This document shows positions 54,695-64,000 of a stretch of DNA of 64,000 bases, in pieces. The notes under the pieces were generated by a model, which worked only from the letters and a program-made list of their open reading frames with translations, had not been told where the DNA came from and did not search any database. Origin of the DNA: Echiichthys vipera (lineage: Eukaryota; Chordata; Actinopteri; Perciformes; Trachinidae); assembly GCA_963691815.1 (NCBI GenBank), contig OY829659.1:7604015-7668014 (forward strand). The letters run 5' to 3'. The position numbers and the translations under genes were made by a program. Positions within the stretch are counted from its first letter, which is position 1, and every line of letters starts with the position of its first letter.

Positions 54695-55294
54695 AAATAT
54701 GTGCTTGAATTCAGTCCATGACTTTCTCAGGTTTTACAATTTCCCAGATCAGGTGAATAGGGAGCGCTGTTCTTTGTGGGAAATAAAATATGTTGGTGAC
54801 CTTTTGTTGATGGACAAACACCCTTGAGGTTCCTGAGCAAATATGCAGAGGAGGCTCATTCAAACTCTGTGGTTTCTCTTGATCAATATATGACGCTTAC
54901 TGGCCACAGAGCAGTTCCAACCTCGCCAAGAACATGTCACTTCAATTGGCTAATGTCCAGAATGCCGTTTTGATGTATTAGCAGCAAAGAAAGAAATTAA
55001 ATCCACAGGTGTTTTTACAAAGCGACACTGTGGTCAATGCAGGACGTGCTGTCAGCTCTCTGAAAGCTAAGTTGTAGGCCAATACTCCGTATGCAGTCAT
55101 TAATGGATCTGAGGCCCACATTCGAGTCCATAAGTGTTTCAGGTTTTCTCATCTTCATAACTCAAGTAATAATGCAACAAACTTGTAAAAAGTGAGACTG
55201 CTTACAGGAGGCACATTGGACTTTTAAGTACAAACATTTAGTCTATTAATCAAAACGGCAACAATCCTATAAGGCCCCCATTAAAGTCCCACCA
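54695..55294. other. Intergenic DNA, no gene seen
   Basis: No frame of note and no repeat copy noticed. Confidence 0.4.
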
Positions 55295-55562
55295 GTTCAG
55301 AGAAGAGTTCAGCATTTTGGGAAATGTGCTTTGCTGTGATGACAAGACTACAGCAATTCACTGCACCTGGTCGAGAAATAGCCCGGCACTTAACCCCTCT
55401 AAGTGTTTCTACACTTCGGTTTTTGTACAGATTTTTGAAAAACAACAACAACAATGAAAACTCAGTATGTGGATTATTTTACCCTAGTTTCACCCAGTCT
55501 CCAGTTGTTGTGCTAAGCTAAGCTAACCATCTCCTGGCTGTAGAGCGTCAAAATTAACAGAC
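55295..55562 (+). repeat. Teleost interspersed repeat (GCATTTTGGGAAAT ... GCTAAGCTAAC family), plus copy
   Basis: AGCATTTTGGGAAATGTGCT, CGAGAAATAGCCCGGCACTT, CTACACTTCGGTTTTTGTAC and GCTAAGCTAAGCTAACCATC are blocks of a very common fish repeat. The minus copy is 58845-59080. Internal parts differ, so one or both are rearranged. Confidence 0.65.
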
Positions 55563-56286
55563 AAGTACGGGTAATGAATCACGTTGCATTTTCAAGTGCA
55601 AAACTGAAATTTACAATCACCGGGCTGTAATCACATGTACATAAAACATATATGAAGCCACCTCAGGTCACAGTACTATGAATGTAATGGAAATGAGAAA
55701 TAGTAGTAGAACCAGAAGACAGCAGTTTTTTACAAGGCCTAACAATATATAACAACAATAACCGAGGGTTCGGGTTAAGATTCACTCAAGAAAGTAAAAG
55801 GTTTGGGAGTCAGCCTGATTCATATTTCTGTGCTGCAGATAGTCATTTGTAGTTCAACAGCGTTAACCGTTGACCTTCGATGTGCCCTGCAACACTATAT
55901 GAGACAATAAGAATCCTAAACACTTGGGTCTTTGAATGAATACACAACAGAGTGATTATGGTGACGGCAAATAGGACTGCAAATGGATTTGCTATATTTG
56001 GAAGAGCTTTCTTGTCTAACATTATTGTGAATGAGGCAATACTAGAAAAGAAGTCAAGTCTGTTTGCTAATTTCGCCCCAAATTCATTGATTTCACTAAA
56101 ATAAAAAAATGGCTGTGAACAGTAGTTGCATTTAATGACATTTGACAGAAAATCTGCAACATCAAAAACAGACCAGTCGACAGAGAAAAATGGGAGTTTC
56201 TGAAAACCACAGAAACGTTGATATGAAACGTATTTGGCGTGTGCTCTGGAAGTCACAGGACGTAGTATAACAAGCCTCTCCAATTA
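55563..56286. other. Intergenic DNA holding an unexplained 146-codon minus frame (56283-55843)
   Basis: The frame encodes a protein with a hydrophobic stretch (NPFAVLFAVTIITLLC, about residues 98-113) and aromatic-rich N-half. No family recognised. Its start lies just beside the family A repeat, which may mean it is repeat-derived. Coding status is doubtful. Confidence 0.2.
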
Positions 56287-56690
56287 GGGAGGAGGTCTGG
56301 TTGGATGGTTGGGTCATACACACATGCACAAACACACATTTTCACCATGAGACCGCGGTTGATGTCTCGTCCGTGGCCCCTCCCATGTGAAAGTGAACAT
56401 AATATTCACAAACAACAAATTTTATCTTAACTGAATCCAGAATATTTTCCAAAACCTAACCAAGTATTAATTGGAAATCACAACATTAACCAATCGTGGA
56501 GCGTCACCACCCAGTGACACTAACGTTTCCCGACAAAGCATCGGTATGTGATGAAGTAGGGAATGAGAACGGGTTGCAGCACTTCAGAAACATTGAGACT
56601 TAATGTATTCGTGGTTTGCAGAAATGTACAATGTCAACATTTTACTTTGGAGACCGGATTGGTCAAAAAATTGCAAGTGGGGCAGACTGA
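56287..56690 (+). repeat. Interspersed repeat family A, copy 2 (plus)
   Basis: GGTTGGATGGTTGGGTCATA, ATGAGACCGCGGTTGATGTC, CCCATGTGAAAGTGAA, CCAAAACCTAACCAAGTATT, CACCACCCAGTGACAC, GAAGTAGGGAATGAGAACGG and GGTTGCAGC. Long diverged match to 17080-17545. Confidence 0.7.
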
Positions 56691-57752
56691 GAACTGGTGG
56701 GGAGATTATATATCCCATCTGGCTAGGGAATACCTCGAGATCCTCCATCCTCCATGAAGCTGAGGAGGTGAACACCTGGGTTACCTTGCTTACCCTCCTG
56801 TCACTGCAACTGGACTCTTGAACACTTCCTGCAGAAGAATATTTGCAATGTCAAAGACCTTTTGCCTACTTGCTTTCAGTGCTGACAGTGTTGAGTAACT
56901 CGTGTGAAATATGTGTTTCGTTGTTGACCTAGCTACGTCAACTTTCTGGTATTAAACTAGCTTCAAGTACTTCCTATTTTGACGGTATCCGTCACTTTCT
57001 GCTTAGACCATTAGAGGAAGTATATGGTAATGTGAAGCAGATCAATCACATTTTTTCCACTATTTGCATAGCTTAACAATGTGAAAAGATGGATCACAGT
57101 TACTCATCGTACCTGCACAGCCACAACAGGCACTTATGGAAAAGGTATGACAATAATTCAATCCAGAAGTATAAATCAGCATAGATCCGGTAGTCAGCGT
57201 ACAGCCTAGTCAGTGAATGACCTCAAAGCTGCACTGATACATACATGCAAGTGTGTGAGTGCATGTGCTTTGAGGACATACAGCTGTACCAGTGTGTGAC
57301 TATGTGTGCACATGTACATGGGAATGTGTTTATAACTGTTTACACTCTCGAGGTTCAAGCCTTTGCTCGGCCTGGTTCCACTGAGCAGGCAGGTACACAC
57401 TGACAGGCAGGGAGGCCACGGCAGCTTCTTAATCATTTCTCCCTCCTTTTTGTTTCTCTTTTGACAGTCCTTCGCTCTTGTGTGACGGCCCACATCGCCG
57501 CCCCGGCCTGCTTACCTTTTCAGGGCTTCTGAAGCGAGACTACTAATGCACTTGCTGCTCTGCTTGCAGCCGCGCCGCCTCGCCCTGAGCTCCAAACTCC
57601 CGTGACAGCGCAGGACGCTCACTTTGTCTCCCGTGTTTGTCCAAAAATTGTTTCAATATGTATTTTTGGGAACGGTAATGTTTGCATAATAAATCTTTGT
57701 GTCAGGGGAATACAAAGAGAGCTATAGGTCGAAACCTGGGTGGGTCGGATTG
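56691..57752. other. Intergenic DNA, no gene seen
   Basis: GC rises at 57340-57620 (including GCAGCCGCGCCGCCTCGCCC), which may be a small CpG-rich island or regulatory block. No gene follows that I can recognise. Confidence 0.35.
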
Positions 57753-57837
57753 GTCTCTCTCTCTCTCCTCGTTTACTCACCACTCTACTTTCCATTCTCT
57801 CTCTCTCTCTCTCTCTCTCGCTCTCGCTCTCTCTCTG
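57753..57837. repeat. Two (CT)n microsatellite blocks
   Basis: 57753-57770 and 57795-57837, the second with CG interruptions (CTCGCTCTCGCTC). Confidence 0.93.
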
Positions 57838-58844
57838 CCAGGTTGTTTTTCCAGCCTGCTGTCAGTAGGTTTATATAGACATGTATCAGGCCCAGTGCAG
57901 AGGCTGGAGCTGCCTTCCCCTGAGTAACCTTTGGTAGTTCTCATGCCCTACGTTTTGTTACCTTCACATGTCAGTTAGAGCAAGGTGCTGAAAATCTCCA
58001 GAGATATACAACATGCTGCATCCAAATGCTATAAACATTTTGTTGTCATAAACATTCGTAACATGACCCAACGCCTGTGACTCGGACATTAGTGGTGACC
58101 ATGCGCCAAAAAATCCAATTAGACTATGCTGAGCAAGCGTCAAGCTCTTGGTCTTTTTGCCAAAAAGCAGCTTCTCTAGAAGCCATTCCTCAACTACAAT
58201 CTCATTACATTCAAACTGATCTCTTATTATGGGAACCCTTTACAAAAAGGCCAAAAGGATTTTTACAGACACTCTGGGCAGCCCCGGTGAGTCTAGAGAC
58301 AAAGAAGGGAGTGAAGTAATGCACCTCAAATGATGGAAAATTGGACAAGCTCCCTTCTCTTAGCCCAAAAATGAGGAAGTGGAGCTGCAACAACTGACAG
58401 ACCAGAGAAAACAGTACAAGTTCCCGGCAGTGATGCTCAAATGTCACGATGACCTCCAGCACCGATATAAGCCTAACTCAGTTTTACTGAAATAAGCTCA
58501 AACAAATGTTGTATTGAGCGTCTTTCTATTGTCTCATAAAATGTCTATACAAAAATTTATGTTAAACTTTTAAAAGAATGGACAGACTGACCGAGTCCTC
58601 CAACCTACATGACAAAACAGGTGGTTTGTAAATGTCTTCCAAAACAGATCCGGTGCACATTTTGCAAAAAGACAGTTTGTCAGTGTCTTCAAAAACAGTC
58701 ACAAACAACTATTGCAGAATAAATTATTTATTTTCTGCTCTTCTCCCTCTATGGTTAAGGTTTTTGTTTTGGAATCTCCACTCGTTGCTTTGTAACTGTC
58801 CCACAATAATTCAGCATATAACCACCCACACAGCAATAAACACA
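57838..58844. other. Intergenic DNA, no gene seen
   Basis: Overlapping frames of about 80 codons on both strands at 58077-58462 lack domains. Confidence 0.35.
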
Positions 58845-59080
58845 ATATAACATGTTAGTAAGCGAGCTTTAGGAGTACTGTCAAATTAACTTCGGACAGA
58901 GATAAGGCTAGCTGATTCCCCCTGTTTTCGATCTGTATGCTAACCTAAGCTAACTGGCTGGCTGCTGGCTGTAGACATATGAAACAGACAAGCATGAGAG
59001 CAGTACCAATCTTCTTGTAGCTTTCCACCAGAAAGCAAACTAGCATATTTCTCAAAATGTAAAACTATTTCTTTAAGGTT
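58845..59080 (-). repeat. Minus-orientation copy of the 55295-55562 family
   Basis: ATGCTAACCTAAGCTAACTG, CTGGCTGTAGACATATGAAA, CATGAGAGCAGTACCAATCT and CATATTTCTCAAAATG, the reverse of the GCATTTTGGGAAAT start. Blocks match the usual teleost family order. Confidence 0.65.
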
Positions 59081-59434
59081 TGAGAAAAGATACGGGTTGG
59101 GGTTAGAAGAAACTAACGTTAGCCAAATGCCATGGCAATGTCACACTACTTCCGTCTTTGCTTCTCACAGAAAACAGTCAGTATTTGTTACATTCTTGAC
59201 AGGGAAAAATGAAAATGGGTTATTGAAGTGTTTGACCAATCGATTGATGCTGTCCGTCTTCCTGCGAGGACAGTTTCAGAATTGGTTTGGTTTATTCATC
59301 CAAGTCCTCATACCTAAGCAACAGCTTGTGTACCACAACTACTACTTGACTCCCATAACTACATGTATAACCGTTTGAGAGTGCCAGTGACAGGTGCCTG
59401 TTGTGAAATGACTGCAGTTTTAAACACGTTATAA

Positions 59435-59600
59435 ATTGAAAGAAAACTACTTGGTTAGGTTTGGGAAAAGATCATTTGGGTTAAAATATACATGCAAGTA
59501 CTCCATTTTAAAATAAGGCAAATTACTTTTGGTTTCACACGGCGTCACGGGTGAAAGTCCTGCATGTCTTTGACCCATCCATGCACCCAACTTCTTTATT
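59435..59600 (-). repeat. Family A repeat fragment (minus)
   Basis: GGTTAGGTTTGGGAAAAGAT, CATTTGGGTTAAAATATACA and GGGTGAAAGTCC then GACCCATCCATGCACCC are the reverse of the family A block order. Confidence 0.6.
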
Positions 59601-60651
59601 GCTCCTTATACCACGTCAACTGACATACTCCTTTTCTCCCTTCTTGATTATATGGCCAATAGAGGTTGCCGCCTAACAATAAATGTAAATATGGGTTGTA
59701 ATAAGGTGCTTGCACAGATGATCAATACAGCAGTTTATTGGGGGAGGAAAATCTGAATAAATCATGGAAGCTGGGGTTTCTTTAATTGTTTTTGGTGGAT
59801 GTACAGTAGACCTTTGTTGGATAGGTGTTCAAGATCAGTTTAATCTTTCAAAAGACAATAGTTGGATAAGGCAAAGAAATCCATCTTAATTCACCCAAAT
59901 GTGAAGAACCACACGGCTTAGTTGAGCCCCTTTGCTACAACCCGAACAGTCAACGGTCTCTTGTAATCAGAGCAGCAACATGACCTTGTGGTTTTTTATT
60001 GTCCCTCACTGGTGACAAAAGAGAGTGGGAGGGGAAGGGGGGGCAGCTTTTTCTCGATGAGCCAGAGGCTAGATTGAAAGCGTGGAAGTAGGGGAGTAGA
60101 GAGTATAGTGATCTTAGTGGGACGGCGCAGGGCAACGCTATCCCAAACACAGCAGAGTGCTATAAGCCTCCGCCATAAATCTCCGAGCTCACCGAGCCAG
60201 AATCCAGATGTTGGAGAGAGACGGTAAATAAAACAATCTATCAAAACTGAAGAAGCGAAAAGGAAGGGGGCGGGGGTGTATTTTTCTCTACTGCAACTGA
60301 TATTTGAAATCTGTTTTAAGCCATTATCAATGAGGTTGTGTCCAATACAAACTCTGTCGTTGAGTGGAATCAGTACTTTCATTCCAACACATTACAGCAG
60401 CGTGCGCTCCATGGAGCTCAAGGTGTTTCTGAATGCAAAACAGGCCTGTTCCTCTGGATTAGTTTTTATCATTTATAGATGCAGGTGGATTGAAGGGATA
60501 AACAGATATTGTGGAATAAATATCTGCAGCTTAAAATCTTATTGTGCTGAGCATAGTGATGGCTTATTGTTTAAGACCTCTGCCTCTGGACATGAACTCC
60601 TGCTGGCCTGCTGATACTGAATCCTGGAGGACAGATTTGGATCCTGTGTCC
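59601..60651. other. Intergenic DNA, no gene seen
   Basis: Overlapping frames of 112-128 codons on opposite strands (59996-60614) have no domain and conflict with each other. Confidence 0.35.
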
Positions 60652-60692
60652 CTGCTGCTGCTGCGGCTGCTACTACTGCTGCTACTGCTGTT
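60652..60692. repeat. Imperfect (CTG)n / (CTA) trinucleotide repeat
   Basis: CTG units mixed with CGG and CTA. It gives a poly-Leu frame but sits in no recognised gene. Confidence 0.85.
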
Positions 60693-62993
60693 GTGTCTTT
60701 CTCAGCTTTCAGTCAGCCTGATCCCCAAGACATGAAAAAAGGGAGCAGATGACTCACATTCCTGCAAAACATTTTAAAGATCTCGCTTTGGTTTCAGTTG
60801 TGCCAAAATTAGCGTCTGGTGTCAGGTTTGATCCGTTGAGGGAATTCACGCCGCAGAAAGTGGAAAAGTTAGTGCTTGTATTAACACTGTTACTTATTTC
60901 GCTCTTCGCTTTGATTCGAAACGGATCTCAGTCTCGTTGATTTTAAGAGCATGAGAGCTCTGTGTGCAGTTTAAAGACCTCACATTACAGGATATGGGGG
61001 ATTTCTGGGTATTTAGATTCACGCAGTTTTCAAACAGTTACCTGTTGCTGCCATTTGGAGCCGCCACCGTGCACAAGAGCGTCGTTTTGGTTTTCAACTC
61101 ATGATTTGGTGCAAACATTGCTTTTTTTTATTGTTATGGTTCAGATTTCTTCAGAGTTTTTCCTGTACCTGGCATCGCTTAAACACAGGAAGAGAGTAAA
61201 TTATTTCTTAAATGATATAGTTTGCTCTCTGGCTTTATCACAACGCACATGTGATTTTAGTCATAGGGTATATGTTAAGTATTAAATATGACTTGGTCCT
61301 TCATCTCTTATACACTGAATTTCCACAATGATTGACAACAATGACAGTGTCATATCATATGGAAATAGTTTAGATGTCTCGGGACATATATACAAAATTG
61401 CCTCAAATTCACTCATACACTCATATTTTGTATCTTTGAGAACTTTGGTGTCTCTGCTGACGTTATTTTGATAAATGGAGCCACTAATGGGTCTGTAGTT
61501 TTGAAGAATTGAACCGCGATGGATAAAAAGCATGAGGATCTATCAGACTAATTATTTTAGGGGTCAGATGTCTTCAGAACTCCAACCCAGGGGGTGCTGC
61601 ATTTCCACACCAGCAGTCAATAATGGGTGAGTGGAGCGTTGCTTTACAGGGGGGGAAAAAGTCTTGAAAAGATGCTTAAATCTGGAATGAAAGAAGACAA
61701 CATTGTATTTATATTAAGTCAAATAAGTGATGAAACAAGCTCAGTCCGAGTGTGGTGCTATACCTGCCAGTTTTGGAGCGTTTTCATGCATTTAAATGTT
61801 CTACCAAAACGAAAATATCACTTTAGCCAGCATTAGGTTTATGCTCAGATGAAAAACTGGAAGCTGGACGTCCGCTTCTCATCAGCACTAAGCCAAGGAG
61901 GCCCGCCGAGTTTGGATAAAGTGGAAAAAAGGGATGATGCCTCTTCTTGAAATGATGATCTATGCACCAGACCTGTTTACACTGGTAATCTCCGAGCCCT
62001 GCGCAATCAAAACATCACTAATTTCACTGCAGATTGGAAACTGTGACATCTGCGTTTTCAACACACTTCAAGGGGGACTGCTTCAAAGAAGGAAAAAAAG
62101 GAAACTGGGAAGCATCCATTCCTCATAATCGCCCCAGTGATGTGAGGGTGACTTCATCCTCGTCCGTGTTTTGAAGTAGATGGATATCCATAGTAGTGGA
62201 AAATTTATGCAGTAAATATCAGCGTTGTCTGTCGAACAGACCGTTGTGTATCTGTCTGGGCAAGCTGGCTGGTTGAGTGTTTGGCTTGTTGACATGCAGG
62301 CGGTCTCTCCGGCTCTGCTCCGAGTTAGAAGAACGGCTGCAACGTTGCAAAAAGGCTTTCCATCCTGTCGAGCTGCCCAGCGTCAAGCTTACAAAACCCT
62401 TCTGATTGATTCTACAGAGTCTGGACGACATACGGTTCAAAAGCACTTCTGCACTCCTCGCTCAGCGGAAACAGGCCTTACACACTAATGCCACCAGCTC
62501 TGCTTTATTATGATTGTCCTGGATGGGGGAGCTTAAGGTGCTGGTTGAATGGGTGAAGAAAAAGAAGCACATAAAAAGAGACCAGATTAAAACAGTTGAT
62601 TCTGCTATGAACCTGATTGTGAAGAACACACAACTCTGAAAGAGTGTGTGATGCTTGTGTGTGTGGGTTAAATGTATGCGCAACCTCCTCCAAGCTCTTC
62701 TCCTGATGGGGTGTGAGCTTGTTTTCCCACCTTTCCACAGTGCATCAGCCCTTCTGTTATTTAGGAATGACTATTTACGCTGCAGGGTTGACCATCAGAC
62801 AGGTTCCTGACCACAGACACACACCTCCTCCCCCTTCACACACACTCCAAACGGGCTAAATAATCCCTCTACCTATTTATACAGGAGAGATGAGGCCACA
62901 GCCTCACCTTCAGGGCACTACTTAACTCCTCGAGTCACTCGTTGAGTAATCACAGCATTCTCCTACCTGCCTGCTTACTGCCTAATTATACAG

Positions 62994-62995
<2 letters not shown>
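60693..62995. other. Intergenic DNA, no gene seen
   Basis: Short frames only. Nothing resembling the window's repeat families was noticed. Confidence 0.4.

Positions 62996-63035
<40 letters not shown>
62996..63035. repeat. (GT)20 microsatellite
   Basis: Perfect GT units followed by GCCTGTGTGTG. Confidence 0.96.
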
Positions 63036-63036
<1 letters not shown>

Positions 63037-63384
63037 CTGTGTGTGAAAGACTCATTATTTAGCAATGCAGGCCTCACAGGTAGAAAATTACGGGGGGAAT
63101 TTTACATAGTAATACTATTTTGTGGATACAGTTGCTTTCTAAGGAGTGGGGTCGGTATTGTGGTCTATAAGAGTCAACACTTGTAATGTGGCTCCAATCA
63201 AGCAGGATGAGCTGCATGTTTGAGGTCAAGTGGTTCTCATTCACTGTTCGTACATTTAACTACAAAAAGTAATTTGCTGTAATTCGTGTGTAATCCACAT
63301 ATTTATTACTGCAGGAATTACGTCCGGAACAAAGAAGGAAAACAGGCTACGTAGAAGACTTTTAAGAGCGCTGTGTGGGGAGCA

Positions 63385-63560
63385 TGGCTGGGTGTTGGAT
63401 GGGTCCCAAAACACAGGACTATCACTCAGGGGACTGGTGTTTGAGTCCCAGAAGTACTGAACCAACACATAACCTTTTATCTAATCCGAACCAAGTCGTC
63501 TTGATGCCTAACCCTAACCGTCACCTTTTGTTTCCTAAACTTACTTGCTGCGGTCCACTT
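63385..63560 (+). repeat. Family A repeat fragment (plus)
   Basis: GGTGTTGGATGGGTCCCAAA just before, then TCACTCAGGGGACTGGTGTT with TGAGTCCC, then CCTAACCCTAACCGTCACCT and TTTCCTAAACTTACTTGC: same order as family A. The TTTGAGTCCC piece recalls a tRNA B box. Confidence 0.5.
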
Positions 63561-64000
63561 CCGGTCGCCATTTCACAGAATTAAATTAAAGTTTGTAAGA
63601 TATACATATTGTTTTGCATAACATTTCATAAGATATCATAGGAAACTGTTAATGAGAATGTGTTGTTGAGGTCCAGACTTTGAGTTGCAGCAATGGACTC
63701 ATTTTAAATATGTTTCAATTCAACCGTCAGTTACCTTTTCTGTGCTACAAGTGCTTTATAGCCGCCTTTTGATAGAAATGTTAGGGATCATGTATAATTT
63801 TGGCTATATTTGACAATTAAAAAGACAAGCACAAGCTGTTCCTGTAAGTGTAAACACCTGGCGGGAAAACCTATATTTTCTGCACAGATTCAAGCCTGAA
63901 CATTACATCAGTGCATCCCTCACCTGTCCATTTTGATAAAGAAGCAACCTGATGTGCTCAAGGGAAGGAGCAAAAGCAGCTGACGTGAGAATAGGTGAGA
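63561..64000. other. AT-rich intergenic DNA to window end
   Basis: No gene or repeat seen. Confidence 0.4.

Overview
The window looks like nuclear DNA from a ray-finned (teleost) fish. Three things point there: an intronless rhodopsin-like receptor of a type I recall only from fish genomes, many diverged interspersed repeats of familiar teleost families, and very long dinucleotide and tetranucleotide microsatellites. There is no bacterial-style gene packing, no operon, no CRISPR array and no intact transposase or reverse transcriptase frame. Family names for repeats come from memory of teleost sequences and from comparing copies inside the window; no library search was possible.

The window is gene-poor. 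The only coding region I can support is a 288-codon seven-transmembrane receptor on the minus strand at 36558-37424, with a strong splice-acceptor sequence just before its ATG, so a 5' UTR intron is likely. Two much weaker exon candidates (12791-12954 minus; 28002-28071 plus) and two unexplained open frames (43203-43805 minus, 56283-55843 minus) are given as low-confidence observations.

Layout. 0-15 kb: AT-rich intergenic DNA with two GT microsatellites, a LINE-like 3' end with an ATTCT tail (1.86-2.13 kb), a truncated tRNA-type SINE (7.6 kb) and other fossil repeats. 15-28 kb: mostly unique DNA with a compound GATA/GA/GACA repeat of about 465 bp (21 kb), a GA-GT microsatellite (24.6 kb) and a SINE (25.4 kb). 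28-41 kb: the repeat-densest part, with a foldback element, a 240-bp direct duplication flanking the receptor side of the region (31.55 and 36.21 kb), tRNA-headed repeats, and the receptor gene. 41-50 kb: few repeats, but strong strand-asymmetric purine and pyrimidine tracts around a 203-bp AC array, and a decayed LINE 3' end (48.3-48.6 kb). 50-64 kb: a full-length tRNA-derived SINE (52.1-52.4 kb), several paired non-autonomous repeats, and GT, CT and CTG microsatellites.

No set of genes works together here. The most informative content is the receptor, the within-window repeat families (at least eight have two or more copies) and the microsatellite architecture. I did not find convincing evidence of an undescribed biological system.
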